DNA of 64,000 nt from Pedobacter kyonggii. Lineage in GTDB: Bacteria > Bacteroidota > Bacteroidia > Sphingobacteriales > Sphingobacteriaceae. Position numbers and translations under genes: made by a program. The first letter of the stretch is position 1, and each line of letters opens with the position of its first letter. The notes under the pieces are model-generated. The model ran no database searches. It saw only the letters and a program-made list of their open reading frames with translations, and was not told the origin of the DNA. The DNA lies in NCBI RefSeq assembly GCF_004310665.1, contig NZ_SIXF01000026.1, positions 1 to 64,000 of the forward strand, read 5' to 3'. This document shows, one piece after another, positions 8,655 through 17,362 of the stretch.

Positions 8655-9127
8655 AGTTATTAATGCTGCTAAGTTGAGGAAAATGGGTGAAATAAAAAAG
8701 GTGAGTTGCTCCGCCTTAGTAAGAGCCCCTCGGCGGCGGTGGACCTGTACCGATTTTTCATCGGTAGCCGAGGCAAGACCGAGCCTGGGGCAAAACCTGC
8801 AATTTTCATTCTCAACGCAGTGAAGAATCTCAGTAAAAGATCCTTCGTGCCTCAGGATGACAGAAAATTGTTAGAAGCAAAACCGATGGAGTCACTGCCG
8901 CATCAATCGCAGATAACCCATAGTAGTAAGATTGCTTCCTCGGCTGAAAAAGCCTCATCGCAATGACGGATTTATTGTTATAGTAGAATGACGACCGTAT
9001 TATAGCGAGCGCATTAAACCCCTATCCGCCCGTCGTTTTCAAACCTTCCGCTTTACCCCCTCGAGGTATGCTCTTCGAATAAAGAGATAACCATTGAGTT
9101 TTGTATGCTGAGCTTAAATAAACCAGA
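8655..9127. repeat. Gene-free spacer with three kinds of dispersed repeat
   Basis: Three repeats follow one another. The first (8723-8790) starts GAGCCCCTCGGCGGCGGTG, ends with GCCGAGGCAAGACCGAGCC, and reappears at 12481-12520. The second, around 8837-8870, carries the arm CCTTCGTGCCTCAGGATGAC. The third, at 8924-8968, is a right arm of the CGTCATTGCGAG family (ATTGCTTCCTCGGC...CGCAATGACGG). Open frames here are translations of repeats. Confidence 0.7.
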
Positions 9128-9493
9128 TCAAAACTCCCCTAACAGATTTTTATGTTTTACGCCCCAACTTTCGAGTGCATTAATGATCGGTCTCAATTCG
9201 AGGCCAATTGCGGTTAGTTCGTATTCCACACGTGGCGGAACTTCGGCGTAGATGGTCCGCTTAACAATTTTATCTGTTTCTAATTTGCGTAGCTGTAAGG
9301 TTAACATTCGCTCGGTAATATTTGGCAAATGTTTTTTTAACTCCCCAAATCTGAGTTTACCGTTCATTAACCACGAACAGATCACTAAAGCCCATTGCCC
9401 CCCGATAATGTTGGTTGTATAAACTTCTAAACACTCATCAGCTAAAGCTTGTTTGTTAGCATAGTTGGTTGAGGTTTCCTTGATTTTAGACAT
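9128..9493 (-). CDS. HxlR-family transcriptional regulator
   Basis: A 121-residue winged-helix regulator of the HxlR/MarR-like class, members of which often respond to electrophiles or quinones. The fold is seen in GGQWALVICSWLMNGKLRFG (about residues 31-50), LPNITERMLTLQLRKLETD (recognition helix) and the wing EVPPRVEYELTAIG. A Cys near residue 22 (DECLEVY) is in the N-terminal position used for sensing in several members, and a second Cys lies at about residue 39. It is transcribed divergently from an NAD(P)H oxidoreductase 99 bases away, the usual arrangement of regulator and target. Confidence 0.88.
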   Translation of the reverse strand: MSKIKETSTNYANKQALADECLEVYTTNIIGGQWALVICSWLMNGKLRFGELKKHLPNITERMLTLQLRKLETDKIVKRTIYAEVPPRVEYELTAIGLELRPIINALESWGVKHKNLLGEF

Positions 9494-9567
9494 ACTTACA
9501 TTTTTTATAGTACCTTACAATTGGTCGCTAATGTACAAAACAAGCGGTTATGCACCTATTTTTGTAC
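9494..9567. promoter_or_regulatory. HxlR-type operator region with promoter for the oxidoreductase
   Basis: ACTTAC at 9494-9499 and GTACCTTAC at 9510-9518 resemble the pair found in the other HxlR locus of this window (21813-21836). An inverted repeat GTACAAAA (9533-9540) / TTTTGTAC (9560-9567) overlaps a TATTTTTG -7 box at 9557-9564, so binding there would block transcription of the oxidoreductase. No good -33 TTG at the right distance is visible. Regulator identity is inferred from the divergent gene. Confidence 0.5.
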
Positions 9568-9592
9568 TTTATAATTATCAAAATTTGTAAAA

Positions 9593-10123
9593 ATGAAAAC
9601 ATTGATCGTCGTAACCCATCCCGATATTAAAAGTTCCGTAATCAACAAACGGTGGATTGAAGAATTAAATAAATACCCTGATAAATATGTAGTCCACCAA
9701 CTGTATGAGGCAAATCCTGATGAAAAGATTGATGTATTGGCAGAACAAAAGCTGGTTGAACGATATAATAAAATTGTATTCCAATTTCCCTATTATTGGT
9801 TCAATTGTCCCTCACTGTTAAAAAAATGGATGGATGAAGTACTCACCCATGGATGGGCCTATGGGAGCAAAAGCGGTTTCAAATTTGCAGACAAGAAAAT
9901 TGCCCTGGCCATTTCATTGGGCGTTGAAGAACACGAACTGCATCCATCAGAAAAGTATAAATACACATTAGCAGAATTAACCCGTCCGTTCGAACTTTCT
10001 TTTGAATATGTAAAAGCCGATTACCAACCCCCATTTGCTTATTATGGAATGGAGTATAACACTTCTAAAAAATGGATAGAAGCAAGCGTTCCTTTGTATT
10101 TAGATTTTTTAGATTCGTTGTAA
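9593..10123 (+). CDS. NAD(P)H-dependent oxidoreductase, flavodoxin-like fold (KefF/YwrO type)
   Basis: A 176-residue flavodoxin_2-family quinone or azo-type reductase. The N-terminal MKTLIVVTHPDIKSSVINKR gives the FMN phosphate-binding start of the Rossmann-like fold, and FQFPYYWFNCPSLLKKWMDE (about residues 63-82) is the conserved flavin/substrate loop of the KefF/MdaB/YwrO group. It is cytoplasmic, with no signal peptide. Being divergent from an HxlR regulator with operator-like repeats between them, it is probably induced by electrophilic or quinone stress. The natural substrate cannot be told from the sequence. Confidence 0.85.
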   Translation: MKTLIVVTHPDIKSSVINKRWIEELNKYPDKYVVHQLYEANPDEKIDVLAEQKLVERYNKIVFQFPYYWFNCPSLLKKWMDEVLTHGWAYGSKSGFKFADKKIALAISLGVEEHELHPSEKYKYTLAELTRPFELSFEYVKADYQPPFAYYGMEYNTSKKWIEASVPLYLDFLDSL

Positions 10124-10144
10124 AGAGGATAAAGCGAATATTTA

Positions 10145-10460
10145 ACCGCGAAGAGCGCCATTTTTTTTACCATGGAGTGCATTGAGTTTTACACAGAAAA
10201 ACACAGAGATCAATATAGCCTTTAGGCACCCGGCTCTGTGTACTTCGCGCCCTTTCTCTGCTAACTTTGTGGTAGAAAAAGATGTCTTTGTTTTTTCCTT
10301 CACCGCGAAGAACCCTAATTTTTTACCACCGAGTGCATTGAGTTTTACACAGAGGAACACAGAGCGCAATATAGCCTTAGGCACCCAGCTCTGTGTGCTT
10401 CGTGCCCTTTCTTTGTGACCTTTGTGGTAAAAAAGATGTTATTGTTTTTTATTTAACCGC
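10145..10460. repeat. Two tandem copies of a 157-bp repeat plus a third partial
   Basis: Copies start with ACCGCGAAGA at 10145 and 10302; both contain GAGTGCATTGAGTTTTACAC, an ACACAGAG motif, GGCACCCGGCTCTGTGT or a close variant, and end in TTTGTGGTA-A/G-AAAAGATGT. A third start (ACCGCAGAGGGCACAAAG) follows at 10456. Motifs of the same family (CACGGAA..CAGAG, GCAAAGAAC) recur near 26230, 52565, 57790 and 63630. Open frames on both strands here are products of the repeat. Confidence 0.8.
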
Positions 10461-10803
10461 AGAGGGCACAAAGTAGATCGCAAAGAACGCGATTACAAAC
10501 GTTACTTTTTAGCACCTTAACCCCCTATCCGCCTATCGGCACCTTTCCCCTGAAAGGGAAAGGGCTAAAAAACAAATTACCGCACCCTGCAATACCCCCC
10601 ATGCTAAATGCACCCTGCTATCCGGCCTAGCAGATTTTCGCCGGAAAAAGCCCGGAAATCTGTGCACTCCCCATCATTACCCCACAGCCCAAGGCAGGAT
10701 CAAGCGAGAGCGTTGGGAATAAGCAAGGGTAAGAGCCTAGATACTGTCGCGATAAAGATTTTCGTAGGTTTTTACAAGAAAGGATGCAAGCCTTGGGTTT
10801 TTG
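10461..10803. other. Gene-free repeat-rich flank of the IS1182 element
   Basis: No credible gene. It holds a CTTTCCCCTGAAAGGGAAAG hairpin near 10543 and GC-richer fragments (GCGAGAGCGTTGGGAATAAG, GTCGCGATAAAGATTTTCGT) that look like worn dispersed repeats. Confidence 0.5.
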
Positions 10804-12480
10804 TTTCTTTTGGCTTGGGTGGCTGTTGCACAACTCACAGCTGTTAATAACTTAGTATAATCTTGATGTTTTTTCTATGTATTTTAAGTCATGCAAGGAA
10901 AAAAGCACTTTCAGGAAAAGCTATTTGTAAGTTTCCAGCTGTCAAATGCCGTTCCTGCCGACAATATTTACCGGAGGCTAAAAGATCTTATTGATTTTAG
11001 CTTTATGTATAAATCTACTGCTGAGTATTATGGCGGAGAGGGTCAGAAAAGCATCGACCCTGTAGTATTTATGAAATTGATGTTAGTGGGTTATCTGGAA
11101 AACCTGAACAGTGACCGACGCATTATTTCCATCTCCAAAATGCGTATGGATATCCTTTTCTTTCTTGGCTATGACCTGGATGAGGAGCTGCCTTGGCACA
11201 GTACCCTGAGCCATACCCGACAACTCTATGGGCAGGAGGTATTTTCCGAAATATTCAAGTTAGTACTTAAGCAATGTATTGATAATGGGATGGTTTCTGG
11301 GCGGAGGCAGGCTGTTGACGGAGTTTATGTAAAGGCAAATGCTTCGTTAGATAGTATGATTGAAAGGGAGATACTAGATGATGCAGTGGCCTTTGGAGAG
11401 GAGCTGGATGCAAATCAGCAAGAAGATGTAGCTAAGGTAATTGCTATAGACAAACTTAAACATAAAGATTACAACGACCTTCCCCTTAAAAAGAACCCTG
11501 GTAATAAGACACATTACAGCCCATCAGACCCAGATGCAAAGATGTCGGTTAAGCCCGGTAAAGCAACAGCACTTAACTTTTTGAGCCAGGTCTGTGTTGA
11601 TACTGCGTCGCATATGATTACACATATAGAAGCTTTTAGTGCAGATAAAAGAGATTGCCAATGTCTTGAAGAAGTAGTACAAAAAGTAAAACATACCCTC
11701 AGCTCACATGGCATTATGCTGGAAGAGGTTATAGCGGATGCTGGTTACAGCAGTGGAGAGGCGCTTAGGGCACTCGAAAAAAATAAAATTCAGGGATATA
11801 TACCCAACCGTGGCCAGTATATACATGAACGTCCCGACTTTCCCTACAGTGCTGATGGTGACTTTTATACCTGTCCTAATAACAAGAAATTGACCTACAG
11901 GGGAAGCCAAAAAGATGGCAATTACATCAATAAGCATTATAGAACTAGTATAAAGAACTGTCATTCATGCCCATTTAGAAATAACTGTAGTGCATTGAAA
12001 ACTCAAGGCCCGCTTATAAAACAAACCGAGGATAGCCCCTACTACGAGCGGATGCATTATCGGATGCTTACCAAAAAGGCAAAAATACTGATGAAAAAGA
12101 GGCAAAGCACTGTGGAACCGGTAATTGGCTCGCTAGTTAACAACAATGGGATGAAAAGGATAAATACAAAGGGGCTAGTTCAAGCAAATAAGTGCATGAC
12201 TATGGCGGCAGTTGCCTACAATCTGAAAAAGCTATTAAGGTTTACAATACGTAAAGTTCAGGTTAACGTTATGGCAAAAGCAAATTTAGAACGAATAGTC
12301 AAAAACAGTTTCAAAACAACCTGCTTAAATGTATCAAGCGTCATAGTTGCCGTCAAAAATCATTTTCATTTCAGCCAGTCAATCAGAGAATTACTCATAC
12401 ACACAGCAAACTAAAATAAGAACAATTAACAACCTGATTTGATATTTACGTTGTGCAACAGCCACCCAAGCCAAAAGAAA
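10804..12480 (+). mobile_element. Complete IS1182-family insertion sequence with 31-bp perfect inverted repeats
   Basis: The arms at 10804-10834 and 12450-12480 are perfectly complementary over 31 bases (inner part GGTGGCTGTTGCACAAC). They enclose a single intact 507-codon transposase. The outer part of the arms (CTTTTGGCTTGGG) may be target rather than IS: an element inserted in the loop of a pre-existing hairpin would look the same, so the true IS edge may lie at the inner TGTTGCACAAC. No other direct target duplication is evident. Confidence 0.85.
10891..12414 (+). CDS. IS1182-family transposase
   Basis: A full-length 507-residue DDE transposase. The N-terminal DUF772 domain is seen as KSIDPVVFMKLMLVGYLENL (about residues 51-70). 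The catalytic domain shows AVDGVYVKANAS (first Asp), VIADAGYSSGEAL (second Asp, about residue 285) and a C-terminal QSTVEPVIGSLVNNNGMKRI (catalytic Glu). A Cys-rich knuckle (CPNN...CHSCPFRNNCS) precedes the last part, as in most IS1182 proteins. The frame has no disruptions and the ends are intact, so the element may still move. Confidence 0.92.
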   Translation: MQGKKHFQEKLFVSFQLSNAVPADNIYRRLKDLIDFSFMYKSTAEYYGGEGQKSIDPVVFMKLMLVGYLENLNSDRRIISISKMRMDILFFLGYDLDEELPWHSTLSHTRQLYGQEVFSEIFKLVLKQCIDNGMVSGRRQAVDGVYVKANASLDSMIEREILDDAVAFGEELDANQQEDVAKVIAIDKLKHKDYNDLPLKKNPGNKTHYSPSDPDAKMSVKPGKATALNFLSQVCVDTASHMITHIEAFSADKRDCQCLEEVVQKVKHTLSSHGIMLEEVIADAGYSSGEALRALEKNKIQGYIPNRGQYIHERPDFPYSADGDFYTCPNNKKLTYRGSQKDGNYINKHYRTSIKNCHSCPFRNNCSALKTQGPLIKQTEDSPYYERMHYRMLTKKAKILMKKRQSTVEPVIGSLVNNNGMKRINTKGLVQANKCMTMAAVAYNLKKLLRFTIRKVQVNVMAKANLERIVKNSFKTTCLNVSSVIVAVKNHFHFSQSIRELLIHTAN

Positions 12481-12613
12481 GAGCCCTTCGGCGGCGGTGA
12501 GCCGAGGCAAGCCCGAGCCTTAAGTAAAAAATAGCGACCGCTTTAAGGTTCCCACCTGCGCGAGATCCGATAGCTATCGGATGACTACTGTATTAGAAAT
12601 AAAATCTAACATA
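12481..12613. repeat. Dispersed GC-rich repeat next to the IS
   Basis: The sequence starting GAGCCCTTCGGCGGCGGTGA with GCCGAGGCAAGCCCGAGCC is a second copy of the repeat at 8723-8790, lacking its central hairpin. A short GATCCGATAGCTATCGGATG palindrome follows near 12565. No gene is present. Confidence 0.6.
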
Positions 12614-12647
12614 CAGATATTAAATTCAGATGATTAATTAATATCTG
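12614..12647. promoter_or_regulatory. Inverted repeat CAGATATTAA/TTAATATCTG upstream of MFS gene
   Basis: Perfect 10-base arms are separated by 14 bases, ending 33 bases before the transporter start. It could be an operator for the MFS gene or, because GCTTTTGCTATTTTT follows, a weak terminator for reading-through from the IS. Confidence 0.4.
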
Positions 12648-12680
12648 GCTTTTGCTATTTTTACTGCATCTAAATACAGC

Positions 12681-13928
12681 ATGTTCAAACTTATTTTCAA
12701 CACCTATAAAACATCATTCAGCGGATTAAGCAGAGAAACCTGGCTCTTAAGCATTGTAATGATGTTTAACAGATGTGGAAGCATGGCTGTTCCATTTATG
12801 GGCTTATACGTTACCCAAAGTTTACATCGCTCGGAAATGGACGCTGGGTTAATCATCACCTTATTTGGCATAGGCTCTATTCTGGGTTCGGCAATGGGAG
12901 GAAAATTAACCGATATGATTGGTTTCCGCCCAGTACAGATTCTTTCGTCGATAGTTGGCGGTTTACTTTTCATCCTCTTTTCTACCATTACCCACTTTTA
13001 TAGCCTATGCATTTTAACTGTTGTCATCAGCTTTTTTTCTGAGGCCTTCCGCCCGGCAAATTTTACGGCCGTTGCACACTACGCTGCAGAAGGCACTATA
13101 ACAAGATCGTACTCTTTAAACAGACTCGCGGTAAACATCGGTTGGTCTGTAGGCATTAGTTTGGCAGGAATTATTGCTTCAATTAATTATAAGCTTTTGT
13201 TTATTGTTGAAGGTGGGGTAAGCATTATTGTTGGTTTATTAATTCTGTCGTTTTTGCCGCAAGTGAAAGATTTTATTAAAAAGGCTAAAGAAAATGCCAG
13301 CAACATGATCATTCTGAAACCATGGGAAGATATTTTCTATGTAAAGTTCATTCTGCTTACAACTGTTTTTATTACCTGCGCTTTTTTAATGTTTAGGGTT
13401 GTTCCGGTATTTTTTAAGGAACAATGGCATATTGATGAGTTTCAGATTGGAATTATTATAGGCCTTAATGGGGCTGTAATTGCTTTGTTTGAAATGATCA
13501 TGATCAACAAGATTGAAGCAAAAAGATCACCCATGTTTTTCATTATCGTGGGTGCGGTTCTATTTGCAGTTTCGTATATCATACTAAGTGCTCCGGTTAG
13601 TTTTCATATTGCTGCTGCAGTGCTTGCCATTGTAGTTTTTACCTGCGGCGAAATGCTCACCTTACCTTTTATAAATACCATCGTAATTAGCAGAAGTAAC
13701 GAACATAACAGGGGCTTATATGCAGCAGGTTATACGTTAAGCTGGTCGTGCGCACAGGTTGTTGGTCCATTATTTGGCTTCTTCATTGCCAAAAACTTAG
13801 GTTATAACTGGCTTTGGTTCGGCTTGGCCTGTATGCTTTTATTATGCACCTGGGGGTTTAATACACTTAATAAAAAGCAGGCAAAAACTGTTTTACAAAA
13901 AACTGAAGCTCAGCTGGAAATTGAATAA
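12681..13928 (+). CDS. MFS transporter
   Basis: A 415-residue integral inner-membrane protein with about 12 hydrophobic helices, six on each side of a central polar loop (around residues 195-215, VKDFIKKAKENASNM). The loop between TM2 and TM3 carries the MFS signature-like GSAMGGKLTDMIGFRPVQ (about residues 72-90), and the second half has a similar arrangement. It most likely exports a small molecule such as a drug or metabolite; the substrate is unknown. The gene is single, converging with the GH43 gene 20 bases away. Confidence 0.85.
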   Translation: MFKLIFNTYKTSFSGLSRETWLLSIVMMFNRCGSMAVPFMGLYVTQSLHRSEMDAGLIITLFGIGSILGSAMGGKLTDMIGFRPVQILSSIVGGLLFILFSTITHFYSLCILTVVISFFSEAFRPANFTAVAHYAAEGTITRSYSLNRLAVNIGWSVGISLAGIIASINYKLLFIVEGGVSIIVGLLILSFLPQVKDFIKKAKENASNMIILKPWEDIFYVKFILLTTVFITCAFLMFRVVPVFFKEQWHIDEFQIGIIIGLNGAVIALFEMIMINKIEAKRSPMFFIIVGAVLFAVSYIILSAPVSFHIAAAVLAIVVFTCGEMLTLPFINTIVISRSNEHNRGLYAAGYTLSWSCAQVVGPLFGFFIAKNLGYNWLWFGLACMLLLCTWGFNTLNKKQAKTVLQKTEAQLEIE

Positions 13929-13948
13929 AACTTCCAGCCGAACAGCAT

Positions 13949-14929
13949 TTATTTTACTCTTTGGGCTTTTACACCTTCGTTTGTAATCTTTACGGGAAGA
14001 ATGTTACCATTTGCATCAAACTTCATTTCATCAATACAGGTAACACGATGATTGCCGTCAGTTTCGGTTAAGGGCCTACGGTGGTAAACAATGTAATATT
14101 GTCCTTTTTTCTCGTTAATAATTACAGAATGGTGGCCTGCGCCGGTAGCAATTGAGGCATCTTGCTTTAATATTTTGCCAACCCTTTTAAACGGACCGAA
14201 TGGCGAATCGCTAACGGCATAAGCTACTGAGTAATCGGGACCAGTCCAGCCGCCTTCGCTCCACATGAAATAATATTTACCATTTCTGATGAACATATAC
14301 GGGCCTTCTACATAATTATCAGGCGTAATTTCTTTAAAGGTTGTACCATCTTCAAAAGGCAGAAAGCCCGTAAAATTTTTATTCAACTTTGCAATATTGC
14401 AGTGTTTCCAGCCACCATAAATTAAATAATACTGGCCGTCTTTATCTTTAAACACAAACTGATCAATAGGTTGCGCACCGTTATGAAATTTATCTACCAA
14501 AGGTTTTCCGAGGTGGTCTTTATACGGTCCCTCTGGTTTATCGGCAACGGCTACACCAATTCCGCCGATTTCTTTATCGCTTTGAATATCGTTAGCACCA
14601 AAAAACAGGTAATATTTTTTATCTTTTTGAACAATTGCAGGCGCCCACATGGCTTTGTTGACCCATTTTACAGCAGCAGTATCTAAAATATGTGGGTGTT
14701 TTTTCCATTTTACTAAATCATCAGATGAAAAGGCGTCTAAAAAAACCTGCTCTTTGTATTTAGCAGAATAAGTGGGGTAAACCCAATATTTATTGTTAAA
14801 AATAGCCGCATCAGGGTCTGCATACCAACCTTGAAATATTGGATTTCCAGATTGCTTAATCGTTTTAGTATCTTGAGCTAAAGAAGTAAGTCCAGATAAA
14901 AGTAAAAGAGATGAGAATAGATATTTCAT
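13949..14929 (-). CDS. Glycoside hydrolase family 43 protein
   Basis: A 326-residue exported five-bladed beta-propeller hydrolase acting on arabinose- or xylose-containing glycans. A signal peptide at 1-18 ends SLAQ. The inverting catalytic set is visible: base Asp38 (WYADPDAAIF), pKa-modulating Asp156 (QPIDQFVF) and acid Glu208 (YVEGPYMF). Length is that of a single-domain GH43; there is no carbohydrate-binding module or T9SS tail, so it is probably periplasmic. Substrate specificity (arabinan, xylan or galactan) cannot be decided. No SusC/SusD genes are nearby, so it is outside a recognisable polysaccharide-utilisation locus. Confidence 0.88.
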   Translation of the reverse strand: MKYLFSSLLLLSGLTSLAQDTKTIKQSGNPIFQGWYADPDAAIFNNKYWVYPTYSAKYKEQVFLDAFSSDDLVKWKKHPHILDTAAVKWVNKAMWAPAIVQKDKKYYLFFGANDIQSDKEIGGIGVAVADKPEGPYKDHLGKPLVDKFHNGAQPIDQFVFKDKDGQYYLIYGGWKHCNIAKLNKNFTGFLPFEDGTTFKEITPDNYVEGPYMFIRNGKYYFMWSEGGWTGPDYSVAYAVSDSPFGPFKRVGKILKQDASIATGAGHHSVIINEKKGQYYIVYHRRPLTETDGNHRVTCIDEMKFDANGNILPVKITNEGVKAQRVK

Positions 14930-15100
14930 GGCAGCAATTTAGAAAAAAATCTGTGGTAAAAAAATTAGTCCATTGGTTTAACCGCAATTGCAGAAAGTAA
15001 AAGCGCTAAGAGGTTTAAAAAAATGGGGATGGTCTTCGACTACGCTCAGACTGACAACGCTTATGCTTAACTTAATGATATTGGAACTGTCTTTTGTTAA

Positions 15101-15260
15101 ATAAACCCGACAAAGCTAAATAGCCCGGAATAAAGTGCAACGAAATGAGGACTATAAGCGATGGCGGGACTACAGCACCTATGAAAAACAGAATGCTCGT
15201 TTTCAAAAAAAATCCCCGCTTAATAAATTAGGCAGGTCTTCGACTCCGCTCAGACGGACA
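15101..15260. repeat. Long direct repeat, copy 1
   Basis: Starts ATAAACCCGACAAAGCTAAA and ends CGCTCAGACGGACA. It matches the copy at 15467-15652 through AGCCCGGAAT, CGAAATGAGGA, TATAAGCGATGGCGGGA and ACAGCACCTATGAAAAAC; the copy here is shorter in the middle. Confidence 0.8.
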
Positions 15261-15320
15261 ATAAAAGTTAAATTTATTTAGTTGTTTTGGAAAGCAAAAC
15301 CCCAAGCCAGTTGGTTAAGC

Positions 15321-15392
15321 CGGTCCTGCCCTCCGTTTCAAATCCTCGGCCTCATGCTTCGGCCTGTGGGCTTTACACTACGGTCAGGTTTA
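15321..15392 (+). repeat. Variable-hairpin element, copy 1
   Basis: One of five copies in the window with the ends C-(A/G)-G-(T/C)-CCTGC and CAGGTTTA. In this copy the centre contains the stem CTCGGCC...GGCCTG. Confidence 0.6.
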
Positions 15393-15466
15393 GGTTGCAA
15401 GGCTTCCATTACTATTTGGGGCTGCAAGGTGGGTAATCAGCACCGTATAAGAACAGACCTACGTTT

Positions 15467-15652
15467 ATAAACCCGACAAAGCTAAATAGCCCGGAATGGA
15501 GCATAGCGAAATGAGGAATATAAGCGATGGCGGGATTACAGCACCTATGAAAAACCAACCGTTCATTTACGAAGAATCAAGATTCGCTTTCAAAAAAAAT
15601 CCCTGCTTATATAAATAGGCAGGGATGGTCTTCGACTCCGCTCAGACGGACA
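15467..15652. repeat. Long direct repeat, copy 2
   Basis: Second copy of the repeat at 15101-15260, with about 25 extra bases (ATTTACGAAGAATCAAGATT) in the middle. It carries a better hairpin near its right end that also acts as a terminator. Confidence 0.8.
15592..15626 (-). terminator. Rho-independent terminator after M20 dipeptidase
   Basis: On the minus strand the stem ATCCCTGC / GCAGGGAT is followed by a run of eight T. It lies about 65 bases past the dipeptidase stop and is embedded in repeat copy 2; the other copy has a degraded version. Confidence 0.75.
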
Positions 15653-15689
15653 ACTTTGACTATGCTCAGACTGACAAAAAAGCTTATCC

Positions 15690-17060
15690 TTATTTGCTCA
15701 GCTCTGCGAAATATTTATGAAATAATGGCAAAGTCTCTATTCCTTTATAATAATTGTAAATATCATATTTCTCATTTGGTGAGTGTAAAGCATCGCTATC
15801 TAAACCGAAGCCAAAAAGTACCGATTTAATACCCAGTGCATCTTCAAACAAGGCCACGATAGGAATACTACCACCACCACGAGTTGGAATAGCTTTTTTA
15901 CCAAAACTATCTTCAATTGCTTTTTCTGCTGCCTGGTAAGCAATACTATCAGTTGGGGTTACCACGGGCTCGCCGCCATGGTGAGGCGTAACTTTTACCT
16001 TTACATTTTTAGGCGCAATGCTTTCGAAATGTTTGGTAAAAATCTCGGCAATTTCTTCCGAGCTCTGGTGTGGAACCAAACGCATAGAAATTTTTGCATT
16101 GGCTTTACTCGGTAATACGGTTTTTGCGCCTTCGCCAATATAACCGCTCCAAATTCCATTAACTTCTAAAGTCGGACGGGTACCTGTACGCTCCAGGGTT
16201 GAATAACCTTTCTCGCCCCAAACTTCTTCTATATCTAAATCCTTTTTGTATTCAGCTTCGTTGTAAGGTGCAGAATTTAATGCTTTTTTCTCCTCATTTG
16301 TTAACTCAAGCACTTTATCATAAAAGGCAGGGATAGTGATGTGGTTATTTTCATCGTGTAATGAAGCAATCATTTTACAAAGGATAGTTGCAGGATTAGC
16401 TACTGCACCACCGTAAACTCCAGAGTGCAAATCGCGGTTCGGACCAACTACTTCAACTTCCATGTAAGCTAAACCACGCAAACCGGTTTCGATTGACGGA
16501 TGTTCCATGCTGATCATCGAAGTATCAGAAATTAAAACTACATCGGCTTTTAAACGCTCGGCATTCGCTTTTACAAAAATACCCAGATTTGCAGAACCTA
16601 CCTCCTCTTCACCTTCGATCATAAATTTAACGTTGCAGGCCAAAGTATTGGTTTGCATCATCAGTTCGAATGCTTTTACGTGCATATAAAACTGTCCTTT
16701 ATCATCACAGGCACCGCGGGCATAAATTTTACCATCGCGTACTGTGGGCTCAAAAGGTGGGGTATGCCAAAGTTCTAATGGATCTGCCGGTTGAACATCG
16801 TAATGACCATATATTAAAACAGTGGGTAAAGAAGCATCTATAATTTTTTCGCCATAAACAATAGGATATCCTGCAGTTGGGCAAATTTCTACCTGATCTG
16901 CACCTGCATCTTTTAATTTCTGCGCAACATAATCAGCTGTTTTTAAAACATCGCCTTTGTATTTCGGATCAGCACTTACCGATGGAAAACGCAATAACTC
17001 AAACAACTCATCTAAAAAACGTTGTTTGTGCGTTTCTACATAATTTTTAATCTCTTGCAT
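15690..17060 (-). CDS. M20-family dipeptidase
   Basis: A 456-residue zinc-dependent dipeptidase of the M20 (CNDP/PepV-like) family. Metal ligands and catalytic residues are seen in TVLIYGHYDVQPADPLELWH (first His and Asp), YARGACDDKGQ (bridging Asp), MIEGEEEVGSANL (catalytic and ligand Glu) and the C-terminal FGLDSDALHSPNEKYD (His ligand). The lid/dimerisation domain lies in the middle. The chosen start is MQEIKNYVETHKQ; the frame extends 35 codons further upstream, but that stretch is unlike the family. It has no signal peptide, so it is cytoplasmic. It probably releases amino acids from dipeptides. Confidence 0.9.
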   Translation of the reverse strand: MQEIKNYVETHKQRFLDELFELLRFPSVSADPKYKGDVLKTADYVAQKLKDAGADQVEICPTAGYPIVYGEKIIDASLPTVLIYGHYDVQPADPLELWHTPPFEPTVRDGKIYARGACDDKGQFYMHVKAFELMMQTNTLACNVKFMIEGEEEVGSANLGIFVKANAERLKADVVLISDTSMISMEHPSIETGLRGLAYMEVEVVGPNRDLHSGVYGGAVANPATILCKMIASLHDENNHITIPAFYDKVLELTNEEKKALNSAPYNEAEYKKDLDIEEVWGEKGYSTLERTGTRPTLEVNGIWSGYIGEGAKTVLPSKANAKISMRLVPHQSSEEIAEIFTKHFESIAPKNVKVKVTPHHGGEPVVTPTDSIAYQAAEKAIEDSFGKKAIPTRGGGSIPIVALFEDALGIKSVLFGFGLDSDALHSPNEKYDIYNYYKGIETLPLFHKYFAELSK

Positions 17061-17362
17061 AACAAAATGAATTTGGACAAATATAGGCTTTACCAAATAA
17101 AAGGCACAGCAAGCGGTTAATAAATTATCCCCATACCAGGGTAAAATTTTGCTTATAGCCAACATGGTAATGGGTTTAATTATTTTTTATAAGGCCCAAA
17201 ATCATACCTCTATTTTTTAAACATAAAATGCGTCTTTTAATAAATACAAAAAAATGATTTAATGTTTGTAAAAAAATATAGCACAGCATTAATTATATTT
17301 ACTTTTTTGTAAATTGCGCCAATAACAGATATCCTTAAATCCTGTACGAAAGAATTTTAACA
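17061..17362. other. Divergent promoter region, nothing firm
   Basis: AT-rich spacer between divergent genes. A short inverted repeat TTTAC-N6-GTAAA (17298-17313) is the only structure seen; no clear TAnnTTTG box was found. Confidence 0.4.

Larger units (their letters stand above)
14930..15689. other. 760-bp gene-free spacer built from repeats
   Basis: Contains two long direct repeats, one variable-hairpin element, several GGTCTTCGACT-(A/C)-CGCTCAGAC segments (15025, 15235, 15627) and a terminator for the M20 gene. No supported gene; the open frame in the middle is repeat-derived. Confidence 0.75.

Noticed and set aside
8542-8966. Plus-strand frames over the GH25 start and spacer
   Set aside because: The first is the antisense of the basic N-terminus of GH25 and the second is made of dispersed repeats.
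10142-10418. Frames on both strands in the tandem repeat
   Set aside because: Each frame translates the repeat twice (for example SFTQ-N-TE-N-IA on one strand); composition and duplication show that they are repeat artefacts.
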